The notes under the pieces: model-generated
The model's database searches: none
What the model was told of the DNA's origin: nothing
Seen by the model: the letters and a program-made list of their open reading frames with translations, nothing else
Assembly: GCA_905212635.1 (NCBI GenBank)
Contig: CAJMFH010000038.1
Location: forward strand, 1 to 22,017
Source: an uncultured Lachnoclostridium sp.
GTDB lineage: Bacteria; Bacillota; Clostridia; Lachnospirales; Lachnospiraceae
Direction of reading: 5' to 3'
DNA: 22,017 bases
Program-made: the position numbers and the translations under genes
Part shown: one piece after another, positions 9,682 to 16,496 of the stretch
Position numbering within the stretch: the stretch's first letter is position 1
Layout: each line of letters starts with the position of its first letter

Positions 9682-9710
9682 ATTATAACATATATAAAGT
9701 AAAATGTGAA
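9682..9710 (-). promoter_or_regulatory. sigma-A promoter of glgC-glgD
   Basis: Minus-strand -35 TTCACA (9705-9710), 17-base spacer, -10 TATAAT (9682-9687). Predicted start is near 9675, leaving about 65 bases of leader. The leader DNA contains two direct CTCGTGAA copies (9644-9651 and 9664-9671, 20 bases apart). The -35 is one half of the dyad TGTGAA-N5-TTCACA (9705-9721), a plausible operator. Confidence 0.75.
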
Positions 9711-9788
9711 TACTTTTCACAAATATTTTTTGTAAAATTTATTTTTTTTGTGTAAAATGCACAATTTACCAATCCTGCCGTTTTCTTC

Positions 9789-9817
9789 TTGTTTTTTTCA
9801 CCTCTTCGTTTTACAAT
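9789..9817 (+). promoter_or_regulatory. sigma-A promoter of murC
   Basis: Plus-strand -35 TTGTTT (9789-9794), 17-base spacer and -10 TACAAT (9812-9817). The transcript would start near 9824, about 30 bases before the preferred murC start codon. It diverges from the glgC promoter about 100 bases away. Confidence 0.65.
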
Positions 9818-9853
9818 AAATATATTAGATATTAGAAAAGGATGGTTAGCAAT

Positions 9854-11236
9854 ATGTATAAAATCGATTTTAGTCACCCGGGAAAAGCTCACTTTATCGG
9901 AATCGGCGGTATTAGTATGAGTGGTTTCGCGGAGCTTTTACACACGATGGGATTTACGATCACCGGTTCCGACCGGACCGCATCCAAAATCACGAAGCAC
10001 CTGGAAACTCTTGGGATAGAAGTAATATATGAACAAGCAGCCCAAAATATAACACAAGACATCGACTTTGTCGTTTATACGGCAGCAATTTCAGAAGACA
10101 ATCCGGAGTTTGTCCGTGCAAAAGAGCTCGGACTTCCTATGATGGAACGTGCTTCCATGGTCGGTCAGGTCATGAAAAATTATTCGACCGCCATCGCAGT
10201 ATCCGGAACACATGGAAAAACTTCGACCACTTCCATCACTTCACACATCCTTATGGAAGCAGGTCTGGATCCGACAATCTCCGTCGGTGGTATTCTTCCG
10301 GCGATCGGAGGAAATATCCGCGTCGGGAAATCGGATACCTTCATTACCGAAGCCTGTGAATACACAAACAGCTTTTTGAAGTTCTTCCCTACGATTGGAA
10401 TCATTTTGAATATAGAAGCAGAACACCTTGACTTCTTCCACGATCTTGCCGATGTAAGACACAGTTTCCGCCATTTTGCGGAGCTTCTTCCGGCAAATGG
10501 AACATTGATCATCAATGCGGATATTGATAATTATAAGGAAATCACAGACGGGCTTACCTGCCGCGTGCTGACATATTCCGTAGACAATACTTCCGCCGAT
10601 TTTACGGCTGCGGACATTTCTTATGACGAACTTGGCTGCGGCGAGTTTACGTTGGTAAAATCCGGTAAGCCGGGAGCCCATTACAAATTGAACATTGTCG
10701 GCAAGCACAATATCTCCAATACGCTGGCTTCCCTCGCGCTGGCTTCTCTCTTTGAAATTCCGGCAGAGACAATTCAGGCGGGGCTTTCCAAATACAAGGG
10801 AACCGAGCGCCGCTTTGAGTACAAGGGAACGTTCCAGGGAGCAACCGTGATCGATGATTATGCACATCATCCGACGGAGATCCGTGCGACACTGGCTTCT
10901 GCCAAAAATTATCCGCATCGTTCGCTTTATGTCGCGTTTCAGCCACATACGTATTCGCGTACGAAAAACTTTTTGGACGACTTTGCCGATGCCCTTTCCA
11001 TGGCAGATCATGTCGTGCTCGCTGACATCTATGCGGCACGTGAAAAAGATCCCGGCGACATCTCCTCAAAGGACATTGCTGACAGACTGGAAAAACTGGG
11101 AACAGACGTTTCCTATCTGGGAGATTTTGAGAGCATCAAAAACTTTTTGAAAAAAAATTTAATGCACGATGACTTGTTAATAACTATGGGAGCCGGAAAC
11201 ATTGTAGAAGTTGGGGAAGACCTTGTCAAGTGCTAA
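9854..11236 (+). CDS. murC: UDP-N-acetylmuramate--L-alanine ligase
   Basis: ATP-dependent cytoplasmic Mur ligase that adds L-Ala to UDP-MurNAc in peptidoglycan synthesis. The start at 9854 is preferred over the in-frame ATG at 9842, because AAAGGA (9838-9842 and next base) would touch the latter but stands about 10 bases from the former. The product of 460 residues shows the N-terminal UDP-binding loop HFIGIGGISMSGFAELL, the ATP P-loop SGTHGKTSTTS, ITEACEYTNSFLKFFP, the central-domain NIEAEHLDFF and the C-terminal DDYAHHPTEI motif. It is followed by an intrinsic terminator that is built from DnaA-box-like sequence. The downstream genes have their own promoter. Confidence 0.97.
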   Translation: MYKIDFSHPGKAHFIGIGGISMSGFAELLHTMGFTITGSDRTASKITKHLETLGIEVIYEQAAQNITQDIDFVVYTAAISEDNPEFVRAKELGLPMMERASMVGQVMKNYSTAIAVSGTHGKTSTTSITSHILMEAGLDPTISVGGILPAIGGNIRVGKSDTFITEACEYTNSFLKFFPTIGIILNIEAEHLDFFHDLADVRHSFRHFAELLPANGTLIINADIDNYKEITDGLTCRVLTYSVDNTSADFTAADISYDELGCGEFTLVKSGKPGAHYKLNIVGKHNISNTLASLALASLFEIPAETIQAGLSKYKGTERRFEYKGTFQGATVIDDYAHHPTEIRATLASAKNYPHRSLYVAFQPHTYSRTKNFLDDFADALSMADHVVLADIYAAREKDPGDISSKDIADRLEKLGTDVSYLGDFESIKNFLKKNLMHDDLLITMGAGNIVEVGEDLVKC

Positions 11237-11237
11237 C

Positions 11238-11438
11238 TTATCCACATTATCCACAGCCTTATCAACATTCTGTAGAAAACAAAGGCTGTGGATATTTTTT
11301 TTGCTTTTTCTTTTTGTGAATAACTTTTTTTACCAGTTATTTTTCACAAAACCTCGAAATTTCGTACATGAACATTTGTTTTTGAGTTGTTTGAAAAAGT
11401 TCTTCACAGAGTTATCCACATTATCCACATTATCCACA
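11238..11438 (+). promoter_or_regulatory. DnaA-box cluster
   Basis: Exact TTATCCACA boxes lie head-to-tail without gap at 11238-11246 and 11247-11255, and again at 11412-11420, 11421-11429 and 11430-11438. Further matches to TTWTNCACA are TTATTCACA on the minus strand (11315-11323) and TTTTTCACA on the plus strand (11340-11348). One-mismatch boxes are TTATCAACA (11259-11267), ATATCCACA on the minus strand (11287-11295) and TTCTTCACA (11400-11408). The density is far above chance. It ends 37 bases before the -35 of the dnaD-like gene. Known roles of such clusters elsewhere are replication origins, DnaA titration sites and DnaA-controlled promoters; which applies here is inference. Confidence 0.85.
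11248..11302 (+). terminator. intrinsic terminator of murC
   Basis: Perfect 13-bp stem: TATCCACAGCCTT (11248-11260) with AAGGCTGTGGATA (11282-11294), a 21-base loop, then eight T (11295-11302). It starts 11 bases after the murC stop. The stem arms coincide with DnaA boxes. Confidence 0.8.
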
Positions 11439-11475
11439 GCCTCTTTTCTACTAAAATGGTACAATTTTTTGCCTA

Positions 11476-11504
11476 TTTACAGATTTGAATTTTTAGCATA
11501 TAAT
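11476..11504 (+). promoter_or_regulatory. sigma-A promoter of the dnaD-dnaI genes
   Basis: -35 TTTACA (11476-11481), exactly 17 bases, then a perfect -10 TATAAT (11499-11504). Predicted start is about 11510-11512. It sits directly downstream of the triple DnaA box, an arrangement suited to control by DnaA. Confidence 0.8.
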
Positions 11505-11509
11505 TCAAG

Positions 11510-11548
11510 GTGCCCCATCTTAAAAATGTGTTTTCAGACATGGGGCGC
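11510..11548 (+). promoter_or_regulatory. hairpin at the 5' end of the dnaD mRNA
   Basis: GTGCCCCAT (11510-11518) pairs with ATGGGGCGC (11540-11548) over 9 bp, one of them G-U, and the loop can pair further (AAAA with TTTT). It would form at the predicted 5' end of the transcript, so it may protect the mRNA or affect initiation. There is no T run, so it is not a terminator. Function is not known. Confidence 0.5.
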
Positions 11549-11577
11549 GCACATCAAAAAGGGGGCCGCAGACCAAT

Positions 11578-12759
11578 ATGAGTTTTTCATTGACAACGCA
11601 ATTTTCACAACAATATACTTACATACCCAATGCGTTTATCGATACCTATATGCCGGAGGCAAACGGAAGTTTTGTAAAGGTGTATCTGTATCTTCTGCGC
11701 CAGATGGGAACGGCTACCCCGGTTTTGACGATTGAAATGATGGCAGATATGCTTTCCAATACAGAAGCCGACATTCTTCGTGCACTGCGCTACTGGAAAA
11801 AGCAGGGGCTTTTGGAGATTGAAGAAAAGGACGGCGAGATCACGCATCTGTGCCTTCTCCCTTTGGAACCTTCACCGACAGCTTCAGAATCATTTTCCGG
11901 TCCGGGTTCTATATCACATGTTTCCGGTGCAGCGTTATCGGAGATTTCCGCATCGACAGAACGGACTACGGCAGATAATATGCCGTCTGAACCGGCAAGG
12001 ATTGATTCTGCTGCCGGACAACCGACTGTCTCCGAACCTTCAACGGTCCGTTCTGCTTCGGCTTCAACAGTAACCCGTGAACTTCCACCACGCCAGAATT
12101 ACACACCTCTTATGGCAGAAGCACTTAAGAAGGATCTTGAGATCAACTCCTGCCTCAACTCTGTGGAGTCACTTTTGGGAACGACGATGTCCGATGCCCA
12201 CATGCAGTTGATTTTGTACCTGATGTCGGATCTTGGTTTTTCCCGTGAATTGATCCTTACTTTGTATGAAACCGCGCTGGCAAGAGACAAGCGCAGTTCA
12301 CGATACATTGAAGCCATTGCTTTGGACTGGGCGAAAAAGGGGATTCGCACCCCGGAGGAAGCGATGGAGGAAACCCACCAGTTTCACGGCACTTATAAAG
12401 TTGTTGCCACAGCACTTGGCATCAAGCGTGCTTTTGCTCCTGCAGAACGTGCGATCATTGACCGTTTTGCAGAGTTTCACTTTTCGGATGACATCCTCGC
12501 AGAGGCCTGTAACCGCACCGTGCTGCAATCCGGCGACACAAACCTGAATTATACCGCCAGCATCTTGTCCGACTGGCATAAAAAGGGCGTAAAGACGCTT
12601 GACGATATCAAAGAATGTGACAAGTCCTTCCATCGGAAGAAGCAAGCCACCGGAAAGAAAAAAGAAAGCGGACGAAAAAACCAGTTTCAGAATTTTCCAC
12701 AAAGGACATACAGCCAGTCCGATTATGATAATTTAGAGAAGCAGCTTTTGCAGCCATAA
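11578..12759 (+). CDS. DnaD-like primosomal protein (winged helix plus two DnaB_2 domains)
   Basis: Likely replication-initiation factor of the DnaD/DnaB (Firmicutes) family that helps load the replicative helicase at an origin or at restart sites. The 393 residues are modular. Residues about 17-95 form a winged-helix-like domain (NAFIDTYMPEANGSFVKVYLYLLRQMG, then ALRYWKKQGLLEIEE). Residues about 97-170 are a Ser/Thr/Pro/Ala-rich linker. Two tandem DnaB_2-type helical domains follow, about 190-268 (ending YIEAIALDWAKKGIRT) and 275-346 (ending NYTASILSDWHKKGVKT); both keep the YxxxI..W..KG(I/V)(R/K)T pattern. The tail is Lys-rich, fitting ssDNA contact. A purine-rich AAAGGGGG site lies 12 bases before the ATG. 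The gene is followed after 15 bases by the helicase loader, its expected partner. Confidence 0.9.
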   Translation: MSFSLTTQFSQQYTYIPNAFIDTYMPEANGSFVKVYLYLLRQMGTATPVLTIEMMADMLSNTEADILRALRYWKKQGLLEIEEKDGEITHLCLLPLEPSPTASESFSGPGSISHVSGAALSEISASTERTTADNMPSEPARIDSAAGQPTVSEPSTVRSASASTVTRELPPRQNYTPLMAEALKKDLEINSCLNSVESLLGTTMSDAHMQLILYLMSDLGFSRELILTLYETALARDKRSSRYIEAIALDWAKKGIRTPEEAMEETHQFHGTYKVVATALGIKRAFAPAERAIIDRFAEFHFSDDILAEACNRTVLQSGDTNLNYTASILSDWHKKGVKTLDDIKECDKSFHRKKQATGKKKESGRKNQFQNFPQRTYSQSDYDNLEKQLLQP

Positions 12760-12774
12760 AGAAAAGAGGAAATT

Positions 12775-13776
12775 ATGCAGTTATTAAATGAGCAGTTCAG
12801 TTTTTTATATTCCGATTACGATAAAATCCAGTTAAAAAACAACCGCATTCATCTCATGCGTCAGAAAGAGATCCGGGAGAAGATTCCGGCATACCGAGCA
12901 TTGGAAGATGAAATGCGTGATATGTCTGTACTGGCAGCACGGGCTGCGTTAGAGGGTTCTTACAATAGTATGACGGAACTTACAAAAAAAACAGAACAGA
13001 TTTCCAAACAGAAAAAGGAATTGCTGCTTCAATATGGATATCCGGAAGATTATCTGGATCCCATCTATACGTGCCCGGACTGCCACGACACCGGTTATGT
13101 GGGCGATAAAAAATGTCACTGTTTTCAAAAACGGATCGTGGAATACCTTTATGAGCAGTCGAATTTAAAAGAAGTTTTGGATATTGAAAATTTTTCTCAT
13201 TTTGACATTACCTATTATCCGGATGATTATATTGAAGAAAGCACGGGACTCACCCCTCGCGATAACATCCGCCGTATTCTTATGACAGCACACGCTTTTT
13301 GCGATAATTTCGGGGATTGCGAGCAAAATCTCCTGCTCTATGGCAACACCGGAGTCGGGAAAACTTTCCTCACTCACTGTATCGCAAAGGAACTTTTATC
13401 ACAATCTTATACGGTTGTGTACTTGACTTCTATCGGTCTTTTTGATATTTTAGAGAAGAACAAGTTTGACCGTGAGTTAAGTTCATTGGAAAAAAGTACG
13501 ACGGTTTCTTATATTATGAACTGTGATCTTCTGATTCTGGATGATCTTGGAACAGAATTGACCAATAGTTTCACCACCTCACAGTTATATCAGGTAATTG
13601 ACAGCCGTCTTGTTCATAAGAAATCGACGATCATCTCAACCAATCTTTCTTTTGATGATCTCAGGGAACAATACAGCGAGCGCATCTTCTCACGCCTTAC
13701 AAGCGGCTATACGCTTCTTAAAGTTACCGGCGAAGACATTCGCCTGAAAAAAGTTATTGAAGCCAGACAGAACTAA
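12775..13776 (+). CDS. DnaI/DnaC-type AAA+ helicase loader
   Basis: Replicative helicase loader: an AAA+ ATPase that delivers DnaB/DnaC helicase to single-stranded DNA. The 333 residues start with a helical N-terminal helicase-binding region (about 1-90). A zinc-binding-like cluster follows: C100, C103, C114 and C116 in CPDCHDTGYVGDKKCHC, as in Bacillus DnaI. The ATPase has Walker A GNTGVGKT (190-197), Walker B LLILDD (252-257), sensor-1 STN (288-290) and arginine-finger segment RIFSRL (303-308). GAGG stands 5 bases before the ATG. It is coupled with the DnaD-like gene, and both lie under a promoter next to the DnaA-box cluster, so the unit encodes two successive steps of helicase loading. 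Confidence 0.93.
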   Translation: MQLLNEQFSFLYSDYDKIQLKNNRIHLMRQKEIREKIPAYRALEDEMRDMSVLAARAALEGSYNSMTELTKKTEQISKQKKELLLQYGYPEDYLDPIYTCPDCHDTGYVGDKKCHCFQKRIVEYLYEQSNLKEVLDIENFSHFDITYYPDDYIEESTGLTPRDNIRRILMTAHAFCDNFGDCEQNLLLYGNTGVGKTFLTHCIAKELLSQSYTVVYLTSIGLFDILEKNKFDRELSSLEKSTTVSYIMNCDLLILDDLGTELTNSFTTSQLYQVIDSRLVHKKSTIISTNLSFDDLREQYSERIFSRLTSGYTLLKVTGEDIRLKKVIEARQN

Positions 13777-13833
13777 TCTGCCGGCTCAAGATATATACAA
13801 ACCAATCACAATTATTTTTTGGAGGAGACAGTA

Positions 13834-15000
13834 ATGAGTCAAGACAATTTTGCAGACATTATCCCTTATGGAGATCTGGGTATCATCGCCCTGGAAAGCA
13901 GTCGCGCCATCGGAGAAAAAGTGGACAATTACGTAGCATCATGGAGAAATGAGAGCCGTAACGATGAAGAATCCATTCATTTTACGAGTTACAAAAAAGA
14001 TTCTTATCTGATTGATGCCGTTTGCCCTCGATTTGGTTCCGGCGAATCCAAAGGTCTCTTAAACGAATCCGTTCGCGGCAAAGATTTGTACATTTTATTG
14101 GATGTATGTAATCACAGCCTCACTTACAAAGTTTGTGGACAAGTCAACCACATGTCACCCGACGATCATTATCAGGATTTGAAGCGTATCATCGCCGCAG
14201 TCAGCGGAAAAGCAAGACGAATCACTGTCATTATGCCATTTTTATACGAAGGCCGTCAGCATAAACGCAGCTCCAGAGAATCTCTCGACTGTGCACTGGC
14301 ACTTCAGGAATTAACGAACATGGGCGTAGAAAGTATCATCACTTTTGATGCACACGACCCTCGTGTCCAGAATGCCATTCCTTTGAATACATTCGAAACC
14401 ATTCAGCCAACGTACCAGTTTATCAAAGCAATGCTGAAAAATGTTCCAGACATTCAGATGAATCCAAAGAATCTGATGATCATCAGCCCGGATGAAGGTG
14501 CTACCGGTCGTGCCATCTACTTTGCCGGTGTTGCCGGAGTCGATATGGGTATGTTCTACAAACGCCGCGATTATACAAAAATTGTCGAAGGCCGCAACCC
14601 AATCGTTGCTCACGAGTTCCTCGGTGCTGACGTAGAAGGCAAAGACGTAGTCATCATCGACGACATGATCTCTTCCGGAGAAAGTATGATCGATGTCGCT
14701 ACCGAGTTGAAACGCCGCAAAGCAAACCGTATCTTTGTCGCTGCTACTTTCGGTCTTTTCACAAACGGTTTGGAAAAATTTGACAAAGCGTTCGAAAGTG
14801 GTCTCATCTACCGCGTCATGACAACAAACCTTGTCTACCAGCCGGAAGAACTACTTGCCAAAGAATACTACATTAACGTTGACATGAGCAAGTACATCGC
14901 TCTTCTTATCAACACTTTGAACCATGATTCATCCATCGCAAACTTGTTGGATCCATCCGAAAGAATTCAGAAGATTTTGAAAAAATATGGTCAGCAGTAA
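13834..15000 (+). CDS. prs: ribose-phosphate pyrophosphokinase (PRPP synthetase), long clostridial form
   Basis: Makes PRPP from ribose-5-phosphate and ATP for purine, pyrimidine, His and Trp synthesis. The ATG at 13834 follows GGAGGAG by 6 bases; an in-frame TTG at 13819 is ahead of that site and unlikely. The 388 residues are longer than the classical 310-320 form. Recognisable elements: the catalytic flexible-loop segment GRQHKRSSRESL (about 140-151; compare ARQDRK..SREP), TFDAHDPRVQNAIP (about 170-183), and the PRPP loop VVIIDDMISSGES (about 272-284). The extra length lies in the N-terminal region and inserts such as KRRDYTKIVEGRNP. It starts 57 bases after the helicase loader and ends in a strong terminator. 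I am sure of the family; the divergence could mean altered regulation. Confidence 0.92.
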   Translation: MSQDNFADIIPYGDLGIIALESSRAIGEKVDNYVASWRNESRNDEESIHFTSYKKDSYLIDAVCPRFGSGESKGLLNESVRGKDLYILLDVCNHSLTYKVCGQVNHMSPDDHYQDLKRIIAAVSGKARRITVIMPFLYEGRQHKRSSRESLDCALALQELTNMGVESIITFDAHDPRVQNAIPLNTFETIQPTYQFIKAMLKNVPDIQMNPKNLMIISPDEGATGRAIYFAGVAGVDMGMFYKRRDYTKIVEGRNPIVAHEFLGADVEGKDVVIIDDMISSGESMIDVATELKRRKANRIFVAATFGLFTNGLEKFDKAFESGLIYRVMTTNLVYQPEELLAKEYYINVDMSKYIALLINTLNHDSSIANLLDPSERIQKILKKYGQQ

Positions 15001-15386
15001 TTGCTGAGCGGATATAGAGCAGGGCAGCCGCACCGAGATTGGTGCGGCTGCCCTGTTGTTTGGTGCCTTTTCTGTATCATCCAAAATGTGACGTATCCCA
15101 TGTCGTAATTGCAAGTGCAAAAAAAACCAACAAACATTAGCACTGCCACTGCAAAAATCAAGCACCCCCAGGCTTTTGTTTTTTTACCCAGGTTGTTCTT
15201 TAAGAACCTTATTGCAAAAAAGACTGCTGACATCTGCCATATTACCGGGCACCAAATAAAGAATAATGCCAAAACTGTTGGCATATTGCCTACAATCAGT
15301 ATGAATACCTGTGCCATCGGAATACATGTAGCTGATAACACTATTGACTGTTCGAAATCATTAACTTCTCTTTTTTTATTACTCAT
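14991..15386 (-). CDS. small membrane protein, array type A, third copy, with run-on C-terminus
   Basis: Unknown function. Three hydrophobic segments can be seen (about 15-34, 38-62 and 72-92), with a basic loop NNLGKKTK between the second and third. The motif WCPVIWQM (45-52) followed by FFAIRF is shared with the genes at 16150-16467 and 16766-17098, so the three are paralogues. The N-terminus VNDFEQS also matches NDHEIS and DNEIS of the others. The paralogues end soon after the third segment. This one runs on for about 25 residues (from about residue 107) through the prs terminator and stops 10 bases inside the 3' end of prs. That tail has no resemblance to the paralogues, so the true stop was probably lost. 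AAAGGGGG stands about 12 bases before the ATG. Confidence 0.7.
   Translation of the reverse strand: MSNKKREVNDFEQSIVLSATCIPMAQVFILIVGNMPTVLALFFIWCPVIWQMSAVFFAIRFLKNNLGKKTKAWGCLIFAVAVLMFVGFFCTCNYDMGYVTFWMIQKRHQTTGQPHQSRCGCPALYPLSNYC
15020..15061 (+). terminator. strong intrinsic terminator after prs
   Basis: Perfect 15-bp GC-rich stem (15020-15034 with 15041-15055), six-base loop GAGATT, then a T-rich stretch TTGTTT. It lies 20 bases past the prs stop. It also lies inside the reading frame of the convergent small membrane protein gene on the minus strand. Confidence 0.88.
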
Positions 15387-15409
15387 AACTCATAGCCCCC
15401 CTTTGAGTC

Positions 15410-15709
15410 CTAAACAATATACGGATACAGCAAATACACAATTATAGCAACAGCCGGGAGCAAACTTAATGGATATAAAAATATTTTATTCTCCAGCGGC
15501 GCTTCGTCATTTGTCCCAATATTGGCAATAAAGACAAATTCGACACTTTGTAATACCACAATGAAAAAGCAAAGTATCACAAATACATCCAATCTTTCCC
15601 TTGCAAATGCAGTTGCCAGCGGTATCATCCGAATATCCCATATAATGACAAAACCAGCTCCTAATGATCGAAGTATGTATCCTATAAATAATTTAATCGC
15701 TTTTATCAT
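15410..15709 (-). CDS. small three-TM membrane protein of unknown function
   Basis: Not recognised. The 99 residues contain hydrophobic segments at about 8-30, 41-62 and 77-97 and end directly in membrane sequence (VYLLYPYIV). A basic stretch FARERL separates the first two segments. It lacks the W-[FC]-P..QM motif of the type A paralogues and has no clear match to type B, so it may be a third type in the array. Its ATG overlaps the stop of the upstream gene as ATGA, which argues that it is a genuine coupled gene. It lies 23 bases upstream of the type A copy at 15386. Confidence 0.65.
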   Translation of the reverse strand: MIKAIKLFIGYILRSLGAGFVIIWDIRMIPLATAFARERLDVFVILCFFIVVLQSVEFVFIANIGTNDEAPLENKIFLYPLSLLPAVAIIVYLLYPYIV

Positions 15710-16014
15710 CTGTTATTCCCCCATACGAATGCCTGTAATTCTAAATTTGCAACTACAAATATCACAATATCCGGAATCATCCATACTCCCGCATAAATCG
15801 CGCTTATAATCCCCAGCACTTTATCCTTTTGATTCTTCGATTCTTTTACTGCCTGCACACCAAGCAGCACTGCAAGCAGCTGTAATCCTGCTGCGAAAAA
15901 GAAAAAACCAAAGGCATTTACCTCGCTTACATTCCATCCCATGGTCACCAGTTTAGGTAAAAATATTGAGATAAACATAGCGGTGTATCTGCTTTTTTTT
16001 GATTTATTTATCAT
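15706..16014 (-). CDS. small membrane protein, array type B
   Basis: Unknown function. The ATG at 16014 is preferred, because GAGGAAGAGGAG lies about 10 bases upstream; a longer frame to 16038 begins without a ribosome site, and its first codons encode that site. The 102 residues have a Lys/Ser/Arg-rich N-terminus and three hydrophobic segments (about 11-27, 33-54 and 66-90), with a charged loop KESKNQKDK between the last two. The pattern of a Gln at the start of the second segment (GLQLLAVLLGVQAV) followed by the charged loop resembles WQTVAVGFSIIALGNQKSKED in the gene at 16497-16769. It precedes a stub of another type B gene on the promoter side. Confidence 0.65.
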   Translation of the reverse strand: MINKSKKSRYTAMFISIFLPKLVTMGWNVSEVNAFGFFFFAAGLQLLAVLLGVQAVKESKNQKDKVLGIISAIYAGVWMIPDIVIFVVANLELQAFVWGNNR

Positions 16015-16065
16015 TTCTTTTTTACTCCTCTTCCTCATGAAAGTACATTTTTAAGTTCATCACAC

Positions 16066-16140
16066 TCATTCAAACAATGCCACAACTAAAGCAAGTACAG
16101 TTTCTACCACGGCAAAAATCGAGCTCAAAGCACAAAACAT
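16066..16140 (-). pseudogene. C-terminal stub of a type B small membrane protein
   Basis: On the minus strand 24 codons read MFCALSSIFAVVETVLALVV and end ALFE-stop. The intact type B gene at 16497-16769 ends FTLSIVSMIFAIVLAVVVAL then FECL. The DNA also matches: both contain TCAAACAATGCCACAAC on the plus strand. Only the last transmembrane segment remains, starting 9 bases after the stop of the type A copy and in the same frame. The arrangement suggests an A-B pair in which most of B was deleted. Confidence 0.7.
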
Positions 16141-16149
16141 GTGTTCCTG

Positions 16150-16467
16150 TTATTTTAATCCCCATGGATGAAGTGTCATTTCAGTCGTCAAAAGTCCCCA
16201 AAGGGCACATCCTATATAACTTATTAATGATATACCCAGGTATATCACACCGTCTCTCCGGTCATTTGGATTTTTCCGGATATACCGTATTGCAAAAAAG
16301 CAAGCTGCCATCTGCCACATCACCGGGAACCAATTGCAAAACACAACTGCCTCCGTAGAAATATCTCCGCTTGAAAAAAATGTAAACAATGCTTGCAACG
16401 GTATTGACACTGGAATCCCGGTAAAATCCATTAGCAATGAAATTTCATTGTCTTTCAGTTTTTTCAT
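16150..16467 (-). CDS. small membrane protein, array type A, second copy
   Basis: Unknown function. The 105 residues have hydrophobic segments at about 10-32, 39-62 and 73-95. The type A signature is complete: DNEIS near the N-terminus, WFPVMWQM at 46-53, FFAIRYIRKNP and a basic cytoplasmic-type loop NDRRDG. GAGGAG stands 7 bases before the ATG at 16467. It begins 29 bases after the type B gene at 16497-16769. By the positive-inside rule the N-terminus and the basic loop would face the cytoplasm. Confidence 0.72.
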   Translation of the reverse strand: MKKLKDNEISLLMDFTGIPVSIPLQALFTFFSSGDISTEAVVFCNWFPVMWQMAACFFAIRYIRKNPNDRRDGVIYLGISLISYIGCALWGLLTTEMTLHPWGLK

Positions 16468-16496
16468 ATACTATCTCCTCTTCATTTTCACGATCT

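Noticed and set aside
9705..9721. A Rex-type redox operator at glgC
   Set aside because: The half-sites are similar but the central spacing is one base longer than the known Rex site, and no rex gene is in the window.
10241..11011. A 256-residue minus-strand frame opposite murC
   Set aside because: It overlaps the fully supported murC, and its composition is typical of antisense shadow frames.
11238..11438. The main chromosomal origin oriC
   Set aside because: Neither dnaA nor dnaN is in the window, and the neighbouring genes are murC and helicase-loading genes. The DnaA boxes support binding, not origin identity.
11238..11438. CRISPR array from the repeated TTATCCACA units
   Set aside because: The units are 9 bp, without spacers, and match the DnaA box.
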